From: Thraustochytrium sp. TN22
Taxonomy: Eukaryota; Sar; Bigyra; Thraustochytrida; Thraustochytriidae
Direction: 5' to 3'
NCBI GenBank assembly: GCA_013306675.1
Contig: JABLUY010000115.1
Coordinates: 49,065-113,064 of the forward strand
DNA: 64,000 bases
The translations under genes were made by a program, and so were the position numbers. A model generated the notes under the pieces. The model did not search any database and was not told the origin of the DNA. It saw only the letters and a program-made list of their open reading frames with translations. Positions 48,962 to 57,564 of this stretch are shown here, piece after piece; within the stretch, counting starts at the first letter, position 1, and every line of letters starts with the position of its first letter.

Positions 48962-50962
48962 ATGAGGCTGGCGTCGAGCGTGCGCAGGAGCCTCGGCAGG
49001 CTGAGCAGGCGCGGCAGCGGCAAGGGCGAGGCGTACCAGGCCGAGCAGCGGCGCATCGTCGACTACCGCAGCATCAGCCTGCGCGCGCTGCAGATGGTGC
49101 TCACGGGCGTTGCGGACGGCTGGCTCGCGGAGGACGTCGTGCTGGTCGTGGCGACGCGCGACCTCAGCGGAGGCGTCGAAAAAGGGGCCACGCTGCGGCT
49201 CGTGGCCGAGCTTGGCGACGACCGCGTCCAAGTGAGAGGCGCTTATGTGGGCAAAGATCTCAACGTATTGCTGGGCCAGGACGTGGTACTCAAGCCGCGC
49301 GAGGAGTGGTCCACAGAGGACATCGCCGAGCACGTGGTCATGCCTCGTGCGCTCCGAATGGACAACGACGAGGCCTTCTACCTGAACGCGGTCCCGCCCG
49401 CGGCCGTCGGCGAGCGGTTTCAGGGCACCTTCGTGAGCCAGGCGCGGCGCTGCCGCTTCGCAGACCTCGTCGGGGCGCTGGGGAAACACTTTGACGACCA
49501 GAACCCGCGGGAGGTCTTCGTGTGGCTCGACCTCTTCTGCGCCAACCAGCCGCTGCTGACCAGCAGGGACCGGCCTGCTCCCGAGACGGCGAGGCTGCGC
49601 GAGCGCATCCTGACGGAGGGCCTCCACGAGGCCATCACGCGCTTCGACAGCGCGGTGATCTTCCTGGACCGCTGGGACGAGCCCGCGCCGCTGCAGCGCG
49701 CATGGTGCGTCTGGGAGATGTACGGCGCCGTCCACAGCCGCCGCCCGTTTCACGTCATCTACGCGCCCGGCGAGGAGGAGCGCTTCATCGAGACGCTTCT
49801 GGAGAAGCCAAGCAACATCGCCACCATCATGGCCCGCAACATGGACATGCGCAACGCGCAGTGCTGGAAGGCCGAAGACAAGGCCATGATCGACGCCGCC
49901 GTGAACGACAAGCTCCCGGACGGATACACCACGCTGAACGCGGAGGTGCAGGGCCGCCAGCGCGACTGGCTGACCGGCATCGCGCGCGGCACGATCGACG
50001 AGACCCGGCGCCAAGGCGGCGACATGCTCCAGATGGGACGAGTGCTTGCGCAAGTCGGGTTCTTGGTGGGTGAGCAAGCCGACTACGAAGGCGCCTTGCA
50101 GTGCTATCGCGAGGCCATGGATATTTTCAAGGACAACCTCGGGCCGCGGCATCCTGAGGTGGGGACCACGCTCGTCGGCATGGGGAGCGTGTACTGGAAC
50201 CAGGGCCGCTACGAGGAGGCGCTGCGGTGCTACGAGGAAAGCTTGTCGATTTGGCAAGAAGCCCTCGGGCCGCGGCATCCTTCAGTGGCGACCACGCTCA
50301 ACAACATGGGGTTGGTGCACAATGCCCAGGGCCGCTACGAGGAGGCGCTGCGGTGCTACGAGGAAAGTTTGTCGATCAGCAGAGAAGCCCTCGGGCCGCG
50401 GCATCCTGACGTGGCGACCACGCTCAACAACATGGGTACAGTGCACAAGGCCCAGGGCCGCTACGAGGAGGCGCTGCGGTGCTACGAGGAAAGTTTGTCG
50501 ATCAGCAGAGAAGCCCTCGGGCCGCGGCATCCTGACGTGGCGACCACGCTCAACAACATGGGTACAGTGCACAAGGCCCAGGGCCGCTACGAGGAGGCGC
50601 TGCGGTGCTACGAGGAAGGTTTGTCGATCAGCAGAGAAGCCCTCGGGCCGCGGCATCCTGACGTGGCGACCACGCTCAACAACATGGGTACAGTGCACAA
50701 GGCCCAGGGCCGCTACGAGGAGGCGCTGCGGTGCTACGAGGAAAGTTTGTCGATCAGCAGAGAAGCCCTCGGGCCGCGGCATCCTGGCGTGGCGGCCACG
50801 CTCTGGAACATTGCCGAGCTGCATTGCGAGCGCAAGGCATGGAGGACCGCGCTTCTGCTCCTGGAGGAAGCTGAGAGCATCTACTTGGAGTCGCTCGGCG
50901 CGGGCCACCCACGCACGCAGAATCTACAGGGATGGCTTCGCCGTTGCCGCGAGAACCTGTAG
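48962..50962 (+). CDS. TPR (kinesin-light-chain-like) protein with TIR/HET-like N-terminal module, paralogue 2
   Basis: From the ATG at 48962 (MRLASSVRRSLGRLSRRG) the product has 666 residues. This start gives a polybasic N-terminus matching paralogue 1. Order: N-terminal domain (ISLRALQMVLTGVADGWLAED), conserved module with TFVSQARRCRFADLVGAL, VFVWLDLFCANQPLLTS, AVIFLDRWDEPAPLQRAWCVWE and FHVIYAPGEEERF, a helical linker, then TPRs. From 50204 five 42-residue TPR units are nearly identical (GRYEEALRCYEESLSISREA then LGPRHPDVATTLNNMG). The last repeat decays into LWNIAELHCERKAW. The module is far better conserved with paralogue 1 than with paralogue 3. Near-identity of the repeats implies recent expansion or gene conversion. 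Likely a scaffold or sensor; partner and function are unknown. Confidence 0.9.
   Translation: MRLASSVRRSLGRLSRRGSGKGEAYQAEQRRIVDYRSISLRALQMVLTGVADGWLAEDVVLVVATRDLSGGVEKGATLRLVAELGDDRVQVRGAYVGKDLNVLLGQDVVLKPREEWSTEDIAEHVVMPRALRMDNDEAFYLNAVPPAAVGERFQGTFVSQARRCRFADLVGALGKHFDDQNPREVFVWLDLFCANQPLLTSRDRPAPETARLRERILTEGLHEAITRFDSAVIFLDRWDEPAPLQRAWCVWEMYGAVHSRRPFHVIYAPGEEERFIETLLEKPSNIATIMARNMDMRNAQCWKAEDKAMIDAAVNDKLPDGYTTLNAEVQGRQRDWLTGIARGTIDETRRQGGDMLQMGRVLAQVGFLVGEQADYEGALQCYREAMDIFKDNLGPRHPEVGTTLVGMGSVYWNQGRYEEALRCYEESLSIWQEALGPRHPSVATTLNNMGLVHNAQGRYEEALRCYEESLSISREALGPRHPDVATTLNNMGTVHKAQGRYEEALRCYEESLSISREALGPRHPDVATTLNNMGTVHKAQGRYEEALRCYEEGLSISREALGPRHPDVATTLNNMGTVHKAQGRYEEALRCYEESLSISREALGPRHPGVAATLWNIAELHCERKAWRTALLLLEEAESIYLESLGAGHPRTQNLQGWLRRCRENL
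50204..50810 (+). repeat. 126-bp coding tandem repeat (TPR units)
   Basis: The block ggccgctacgaggaggcgct recurs every 126 bp from 50204 (50204, 50330, 50456, 50582, 50708). The three central units are virtually identical at DNA level; single changes turn Glu-Ser into Glu-Gly in one copy. Each unit encodes one 42-residue TPR. Confidence 0.95.
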
Positions 50963-51169
50963 CAGAAGAACCATATTCTTATCAAACGCATCGCCATCCT
51001 TCTCGCTTGCCGCCCGGCGAGCATGTAGGCAGCTGGCCCAATCGCCGGGGTGCTCTCGCTTGCCAGCGCCGCCCAGCGTATACGCGCCCAAGGCTAAGGT
51101 CAGAGGTGCCTGCTTGTTGCATGCACGCCAGCCAAGGCCGTCAGCCCGGGGCGGAAGGCAGCGTTGAGT

Positions 51170-51840
51170 CTGCGCTGCGGTGGCGCGCTTTGCCTAGCTC
51201 CGGCGGCTCGCGCGCACCAGCTCCGGCGGCTCGCTTTGGTGCGCGCGAGACCAAGGTCTGCGAGGCGCCTGCTTGGCAAGTCGAGGCCGCGCTGTACTTA
51301 CGCCGCGCTGGGCGCGCCGACTCCGCTTTTGCTTGCCGGGCAGCTCAGCGAGGCTTGCTCTCTTGCCAAGCAGCGTTGCGACCGCGCTGCGGAGGCGCCT
51401 CGGTTGGTGCGCTCTGCGTGCTTCTGGTTGCCTGCGCTGGCGAGGGAGGGGTCGAGGTCGCCCAGGCCCCGTGCTTGGGTGCGCCGTCTCGCGCCGACTC
51501 CGCTTGCGATGCCTGGCCGACGGGGAGGGTGGGCGAATGGCGTCTTGGAGACCGCCTTGCGCAGACGCGTCGATTGGTGCGCTTTGCTTGGCTCTGGCTA
51601 CCTGCGCTGACGAGGGACTCGGAGAGCTGGAGGTCGCCCGTGGTGTGCTTTGACCGAGGCGAGCAGGCGCGATGCGCCGTGTCGCGCCTCTTCTACCTGC
51701 TCGCCAGCCAGGCACACAGGACGCCGCGCAAGGCAGAGCTGACCACGCTGCGGAGGCACGGCGTCGATGGGTGTGCTCTGCCTGCTTCTAGCTGGCTGTA
51801 GTGGCGAGGGAGAGCCTGAGGTCCGCGGGCGCCTGCTTTG
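51170..51840. repeat. Degenerate long-period tandem repeat
   Basis: Three related blocks near 51400, 51570 and 51765 share the order: ggtgcgctctgc-like, then cttctggttgcctgcg-like, then gcgaggga, then gaggtc. Fainter copies lie at 51170-51260. Spacing is about 170-190 bp and the copies are well diverged. Confidence 0.6.
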
Positions 51841-51843
51841 TCA

Positions 51844-51943
51844 CAGAGTCGAAGCCAAGCATTTCACGAACCTCTTTGGTATTGTCACACTGGCAGAGTC
51901 GAAGCCAAGCATTTCACGAACCTCTTTGCTATTGTCACACACA
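51844..51943. repeat. 50-bp direct repeat, two copies
   Basis: Two units starting cagagtcgaagccaagcatt at 51844 and 51894 run through tttcacgaacctcttt and attgtcacac. Related, more diverged units (cagagtcgaagccaag; gtcgaagccaaagaatttc) lie at 48203-48256 on the far side of the TPR gene. Confidence 0.85.
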
Positions 51944-52105
51944 CATCTTTACACACCTTGAAGAGGCGAGAAACCAAGCGTCTCCCAACCTGCCTGCCTG
52001 CCTGCCAGGGCTCGTGTGCCACAGACTGCATCGTGAAGCACACTCCAGCGTAGGTCCGCACTCCAGCTCAGCGCAGCTCAGCACAGCCTATTGCTCATTC
52101 ATGAG

Positions 52106-53269
52106 TCAACCCCGCAAAGCAGGAGCAGCAGCAAAGGCAGCGAGCGCGGCAAGCAAAACAGCACCCGAACGCAACGCAGGGGCTGCCGGAGCGGAGGGCG
52201 CCTCGGTCGTCTCCAACGGCGGCGGCTCCGTCCGGTAGCCAGCCGACGCCGAGTAGGTTCCGACAGCGTACGCGAGCTCGGCGCCGCCGACGCCGCAAAT
52301 GTTGTCAACCTGCAGCGCGTTGATGTTACCCAGCACGCCGTCGTTGATGAGACCTGCCACATAGCTGTTGACGCGTGAGACGTCGGAGTCCTCCAAGATG
52401 CTCGAGGTCACGGCCAGCGTGACAATGTCATAGGAGTCGTACTGCCAATGCCCATTCTGGAAGGTGATCTCGTCCACCTCGAAGCTGATGTTGGTCGTCT
52501 GCACCAGGTGCTCGCGCAGCTGGTCAAACGGCAGGCTGTCCTCGGGGTCGTCCGGGCGGCGGCAGCTGGCGCTCTCGACGCGGCAGCCGATGGACTCGTT
52601 GTAGTTCTGGTTGTAGCAGTTGCCGTCCACGGCGAGCGCGGAGCCGCCGCCGCTCAGCGCGCCCATCTCGCGCGCGCCCGTCACTGTCAGGTTGTTGAGC
52701 AGCGAGCAGTCCTCCAGGAAGGCGATGCCAGCGTCCGCCAGGACCTCCGCCATCTTGGCCTCGCAGTTTGACCCGAAGCAATAGAACATGCCGAGAACCA
52801 CAAGCTCGCTCGGGTTCTCCGCGCTCCACGCCAGCACGTCGTCCAGCGCCACGCGCAGCGTCACGTTGATGCCCGCAACGTTGTGGTGCATCACGAGACG
52901 GTCGTTGTACGACTGCGGCCGCACCACGAGCGACCGCGCGCCGCAGTCGAGCTGCTCGCGAAAGGTCCCGATCTGGTTCTTGCCCGCGTTCACCAGCACC
53001 TCCTCCAGGTCCAACCCCGGGATGGAGCCCGCCAGGCTCTGCACCGTCTCCGCATCCTCGTGCGTCTGCACCACGAAGACCGTGTTCCTGTTCATGTACC
53101 CTGTGCCTGCGTTATGTGTCGCCACCATCGGCCACTGCTTGAGGAGCACGTCGCCAAGCTCCACGCCTTGCACCAGCTCGCGCCGTGCAGGCACCGCCGC
53201 CGCGGTGGTTGTTGCCGCCGCCGCGGCGGCGACCATCGCCAGCGCGAGCACCGTCGCTCGGTTCATCAT
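52106..53269 (-). CDS. Secreted/GPI-type phospholipase-C-like phosphodiesterase
   Basis: The 387-residue product starts at 53269 with a signal peptide (MMNRATVLALAMVAAAAAA). It ends with a small-residue segment and a hydrophobic tail (GAVLLAALAAFAAAPAL), the layout of a GPI-anchor signal, so it probably sits on the outer face of the cell. The body resembles PI-PLC X-like TIM-barrel phosphodiesterases: WPMVATHNAGTGYM near the N-terminus, QLDCGARSLVVRPQSYND, RLVMHHNVAG and ENPSELVVLGMFYCFG. The two His in ATHN and MHHN are at the expected places for acid-base catalysis. Several Cys suggest disulfides, and N-glycosylation sequons such as NVT and NLT are present. The substrate (phosphoinositide, sphingolipid or glycan-phospholipid) is not determinable. 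No introns. The frame is open upstream to 53383 but the signal peptide fixes the start. Confidence 0.82.
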   Translation of the reverse strand: MMNRATVLALAMVAAAAAATTTAAAVPARRELVQGVELGDVLLKQWPMVATHNAGTGYMNRNTVFVVQTHEDAETVQSLAGSIPGLDLEEVLVNAGKNQIGTFREQLDCGARSLVVRPQSYNDRLVMHHNVAGINVTLRVALDDVLAWSAENPSELVVLGMFYCFGSNCEAKMAEVLADAGIAFLEDCSLLNNLTVTGAREMGALSGGGSALAVDGNCYNQNYNESIGCRVESASCRRPDDPEDSLPFDQLREHLVQTTNISFEVDEITFQNGHWQYDSYDIVTLAVTSSILEDSDVSRVNSYVAGLINDGVLGNINALQVDNICGVGGAELAYAVGTYSASAGYRTEPPPLETTEAPSAPAAPALRSGAVLLAALAAFAAAPALRG

Positions 53270-54665
53270 CTCGACACAGCCGTCAGCGCACGTCAGCACG
53301 CAGCAGCGCGGCTCTTGCAGGTCTGCTCGTGCTGCCTGAGATGAGATGACGAGGGAGAGTCTCACGGTGGATTGTCGTAACAAGGTTGCCCGATGAGATT
53401 CTGGGACCGTCGTGCGCTGTGTGACCGCCTGGCCGTGCGCCGCCAGCCGGTCCTCGTGGGCGTGGCCGCGAAGCCGGCCCGGCGGCTCGGCCGACGGAGC
53501 CGATGCGTCGCGCCGCCGAGGCGCAGCTGCTGCCGCCGGCGCACAGCCTGCCGGTGGGGCACGCCCGCGTCGGCGGGCCTGGGCAGGAGGCCGCGGGAGG
53601 CCGGGTCGGTCAATTCTGCGGCGTACTTCTACTAACTAGCCCTGGCTAGCCAGCCACTGGCAGGTCATCAGCCTGCCGCAAAAGGTCCCCCCCGCGCGGT
53701 CTGGGTCGTGCGCGCCTTGCCATGGCCACGGACAGGACTGCCCCTGCTCACCTCTGCCCGCGAGGTCGTGCTTTCGTGCTCTCGCCGAAGCGAAGCACTG
53801 CAAGCGAAGCGCTTTGCTTTTTGTTGCGGCCTTGATCGCTGCGCTGTGCTGTACGTGTGAAAACCGCTGTGGCCGTGTAGCGCGCCCGGCCTTGGTGCGA
53901 AGCGGACGGCATCGACGGCGAGCTGCAGCGGGCACGTAGCGCAAGAGGAGATCATGAGGCTCTTCGCGCAGCCAGGAGGGTCGCACAGAGTCTGCAAACC
54001 TTTCTTCTGCGGCTTCTGCGCGCGACGACGCACGCCTTGAGCACGCACACCCCCAGGAGGCCTCGGACCCAAATGCCTCTTGCTGGCTCTGAGGCTCCGT
54101 TCTCCAAAAAACAAACAGCAAAGGCGTAGCTGGCTAGATCGCTGGCTACGCCTGGCCTTGCTTCGCGCCGCCCGCGCCCGCCCGCTCTTTTCGAGGCGCT
54201 CACGCTCGAAGTAGTCGTGGCCAGCGCAGCGCCGCAACCCCGGCGGCGGCCCGTGCAGGGGCCGCAAGCCGCTCTCCGGCGGCCGCAAGTGGATAGTTTC
54301 GGCTGGGCAAGTGGGCGCCAGGCGCGCGCAAGTGGGGCTTCGCGCGCCGCAAGCGCGGCGAGCCAGCGCCACGCGCGCGGACCGATCGCGAAGCGTTCCG
54401 CTAGGGATCCGCGCGGCGGCGCCGGTCCCGCTCGGACGCGCGGCAGTCGCGATCCGCCCGCGCCGCCAGCGCCGCCGGCCCGACGCGAGCAGAGCAGCCG
54501 CTCGACCGCACGCCGCAGCGCCGCCGCGCGCCCGCGCCGCCCCGCGCCCGCGCCGCCGCCGCGCGTGGCCAGAACGGGCGCCGGCCGTTTGCGGACGTCG
54601 ACGAGGACGAGGAGAAGGGCGCCACGTACGAGGAGGAGGAGGAGGACAGGGAGGAGCAGCGCGCC
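53270..54665. other. Divergent intergenic region, possible missed upstream exon
   Basis: The region between the PLC-like gene (minus) and the next plus-strand gene has no independent gene. From 54405 to 54665 the frame of the downstream gene is open and reads an acidic stretch (DVDEDEEKGATYEEEEEDRE) that looks coding but has no ATG. Confidence 0.5.
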
Positions 54666-55973
54666 ATGGCCGCCCAGGAGGGCAGGGCGGCGAGAGCCGC
54701 GCGCGATGAGGACTTCCTGGGGCAGATCGAGCTGACGCAGCAGCCGGAGCCCGTGTTTTACAAGGACGAGGGCGGGCAGAAGTGGTACTACCTCTTCGTG
54801 TTCTTCGTGGTGCGCGGGATGCCGACGCCGGCGCTCAAGCACGCATATGACCGCGCGGCGGACGGCCGACGGCGCATCGCCATCGACTGCACGCTGCTGT
54901 ACGACGGCACGCTGGACGAGGTGGCCGACCAGAGCATCCTGCACCTGCTGGGCAGCTCGCGCGAGGACGGCGAGGTCTCGGACGGCACGCCCGAGTTCGA
55001 CGTGAGCAAGGGGACCGGCAGCGTCCGGTACCGCATCAACAAGGTGAGCCTGCGCAAGGACAACCAGGGCTTCCGGCTCAAGCTCGCCCTGCGTGGCCTG
55101 GAGGGCATCGTCAAGCCGGTCATCACCGAGGCCACGCAAGTCTTCTCCAAGCGCAAGCGCCTGCGCAAGGAGCACCGCGACCCGGAGCAGCACCAGCGCA
55201 GCAAGGTCGAGGTCATGGCGCGAAAGCGCAACGAGGAGGTCGAGCGCAAGCTGGCGCGCGACGCCATGCAGTCCACGCCGCTCATCCACCGCGTGCTCAG
55301 CGACCCGCAGTTCGTCAAGGTGCCCGAGTACCCGGAGATGCGCCAAACCGCCGACGAGAGGGCCAGCCCTTACGACGACGCCACCAGCGACGACATGATG
55401 GCCGGCCGCACGCGCCACAAGCGCATGCGTACCGCCGACGACGCTTCAGACACGGCCGGGGAGCTCAACGCGCCGCTGCCGCCCGCCGTCCATGCCGGCG
55501 CCGGTGCTGCGCCGGGGGAGGTAGACCACCTGCGGAAGCGCGTAGTCGACCTCGAGCAGCGCGTATCGGGCCTCGAGACGCAGCTCCTCGACCTGGTCCA
55601 TTTGCTGCAGGGCTCGCTCCCCTCGTACACGCCCGACGCAGACGGCGGCGTGGAGGTGCCCGCGGCGGACGATGCCAACGGCGCGGGCGGGAGGGACCCG
55701 GCGCCGCCTGGCATCCTCAAGACCGGCGATGAAAGCCTCATTCGCCCGGCGCACTCCCTCGGCCTCTCTTTCGGCAACGTCTTTAGCAATGTGATTCGGA
55801 CGCTCTCGGGCTCCAGCGGCCGTCATCAGCAGCTCTCCGCCTCCCCGGCTGGCGGTGATCACCCCTTTATCAACGCCGACCACAGCCTCGGTCTGCTGCC
55901 CTACCAGTCTACGGCCGCCGCCGGGCCCCCTGTGCCCGCCAAGCGCGCTCCTTCCAAGCGTGCTCGCCGCTAA
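54666..55973 (+). CDS. Unrecognised protein with nuclear-localisation-like motifs and coiled coil
   Basis: The 435-residue product from the ATG at 54666 is not in a family I can name. Residues 15-165 look like a compact beta-rich domain: GQKWYYLFVFFVVRGM, RIAIDCTLLYDGTL, SILHLLG, VRYRINKVSLRKDNQGFRLK. A basic stretch (FSKRKRLRKEHRD) follows, then a charged linker and a 30-residue coiled coil (VDHLRKRVVDLEQRVSGLET). The C-terminal third is Gly/Pro/Ser-rich with LGLSFGNVFSNVIRTLSG and ends KRAPSKRARR. Two Lys/Arg clusters suggest nuclear localisation. A beta-sandwich transcription-factor-like domain is a guess only. The frame is open upstream to 54405 and carries an acidic segment, so the true N-terminus may lie in an unseen upstream exon. 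Confidence 0.72.
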   Translation: MAAQEGRAARAARDEDFLGQIELTQQPEPVFYKDEGGQKWYYLFVFFVVRGMPTPALKHAYDRAADGRRRIAIDCTLLYDGTLDEVADQSILHLLGSSREDGEVSDGTPEFDVSKGTGSVRYRINKVSLRKDNQGFRLKLALRGLEGIVKPVITEATQVFSKRKRLRKEHRDPEQHQRSKVEVMARKRNEEVERKLARDAMQSTPLIHRVLSDPQFVKVPEYPEMRQTADERASPYDDATSDDMMAGRTRHKRMRTADDASDTAGELNAPLPPAVHAGAGAAPGEVDHLRKRVVDLEQRVSGLETQLLDLVHLLQGSLPSYTPDADGGVEVPAADDANGAGGRDPAPPGILKTGDESLIRPAHSLGLSFGNVFSNVIRTLSGSSGRHQQLSASPAGGDHPFINADHSLGLLPYQSTAAAGPPVPAKRAPSKRARR

Positions 55974-56033
55974 TTTATAGGCCGCCAGTAGTAGGACTGC
56001 CGCTCTTCGCCGAGCCGAACGAGCCTTCACTTC

Positions 56034-56058
56034 AGAGAGAGAGAGAGAGAGAGAGAGA
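56034..56058. repeat. GA dinucleotide run
   Basis: Twelve or so consecutive ag units lie about 60 bp after the stop codon of the unrecognised nuclear-like protein. Confidence 0.85.
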
Positions 56059-56596
56059 CGACGAGACAGCAGCACAAGACAAGCTTGCCCCTGACGATGA
56101 TCACTATCACCTTTCCTTACTACCAGTAGTTCCGTAGTAGAACCGACTTTGATTGCCATTGTTCACTGCAAGTTCTCGTGAAGTCGGCGTAACGTTAGTA
56201 GTGAAGCACTGCCACCGTGACCACCTGCGAGCCCGCGGCCTTCCAGGGCACAAGCTTCAGCTCGCGCCCCCACCCCACGACCAGCTCCTGCGAATTTGCG
56301 ACGCCCTGGCCACGCACGCCCCCGCCTCCAGTGCCGCCAGCAGAAGCCGAGGCGAGCCTCGCGCTGCGAGCGGGTCCTGCCGCGCGCCCGTCCGCCTTTG
56401 TCCTCGCAGTGATGCGCGCGGCCCGGCCGTCCGCTCGCCCGGCAATGCGCGATCCTCCGCCCCTGCCCGGCCGGCGAGTCTCGGCAAGACACAGGGCCAC
56501 GCGCCCCGCCAGGATTCGCGCGCGGCCACGCGCCCACTTCCGCCCCCGCTCGCTGCGCTGCCCGATTTGGGACTCTCGCCTCGAGCCTTCCGCGCT

Positions 56597-56605
56597 CGAC
56601 CTCGA

Positions 56606-56672
<67 letters not shown>
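56597..56672. repeat. CTCGTC/CTCGTG hexanucleotide repeat
   Basis: Runs of ctcgtcctcgtc pass into ctcgtgctcgtg in the upstream flank of TPR paralogue 3. Confidence 0.85.
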
Positions 56673-56673
<1 letters not shown>

Positions 56674-57564
56674 AGGTCGCGGTCGGCGGCAAGCTGCCGC
56701 GGCCTCCGCCGGCGGGAACTAGCTCTCGCTGCTAACAACAACTGCTCGCTGGCTGCGCGGCGCCAGCGGCCGGGCGCCACCCTCGAGACGCAACGGGTGG
56801 CGCGGGCCGCCGCTGCATCTTCTGCGGCTCGTGGCTCGCGGCGCCGGCGCGCCTCGCTCGCCGCCGCCGGCTCGGGTCTCCTGCCGCGGCTCCTCACGTT
56901 GGGACTAGAGCACGGCGCCTGCGCAAGTCTGCGCATGGCATCATTGGCATGCAAGCAGCCTGCACCCGTGCAGCGAGCGCACCGTGAAGCAAAGCTCGCG
57001 AACCGCAGGCAAGGGCTCCGCCCGCGGCCGCGCGTGGGAAATCGATCAAGCACGGCTCGGGCCGCGGCGGCCCGCGGGCGACTCTCCGCAGGCTGCTTTG
57101 TTTTCCTCCTTCCTCGCCTTGCTTCGCTTTGCGTTGCTCTTGCATTGCTCTTGCAGTGCCGCTTGACGTCGTCGTCTCCTCTCACTGCGAATCTGCCCGG
57201 CGCGAGCCACCCTGCCGGCAGCCGCCGCCGCCAGCCACGCCACCCCGGCAGGCCCGCCGCCGACCGCGCCGCCCACCACGCCACGCCCCACGCGAGCGAG
57301 CAAAGCCGCTCGCCGAGCTGCTCGCGCGCGCCTCGGCTCTCAGCGCCGCGGCGAGCGCGGCGACCGGCGGCTGCACGTGCCGGAGCCCGTGCACGTGCTC
57401 GCGGTGCTGCTGTCACAGGCCGCAGGCGCGCGGGGCGTGTGCAAGGGGGGCGGCGGCGACGGGCCGACGCGGCGCGGCGCGGACGCGTGTGCAACGAGCG
57501 AGCAGGAGGAGGCGCCTGCGCGGCGGCAGCAAATCGCGTTCGGGCGCGGCGCGCCGTGCTCGCC

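Larger units (their letters stand above)
50963..52105. other. Convergent intergenic region rich in degenerate repeats
   Basis: About 1.1 kb between the TPR paralogue 2 and PLC-like 3' ends. It holds the degenerate array at 51170-51840 and the 50-bp direct repeat at 51844-51943. No gene is supported. Confidence 0.65.
55974..57564. other. Intergenic region with simple repeats
   Basis: Between two plus-strand genes. It contains a GA run (56034-56058) and a CTCGTC/CTCGTG run (about 56597-56672). The TPR paralogue 3 frame is open upstream to 56797, but as Arg/Ala-rich low complexity. No gene is supported. Confidence 0.55.

Noticed and set aside
50204-50810. 126-bp repeats considered as a non-coding satellite
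   Set aside because: Every unit is in frame and encodes a proper TPR within a longer conserved protein.
53372-53385. A 14-base gtcgtaacaaggtt match to the 3' end of small-subunit rRNA
   Set aside because: The match is short and the flanking sequence does not continue as rRNA on either side, so it is probably chance.
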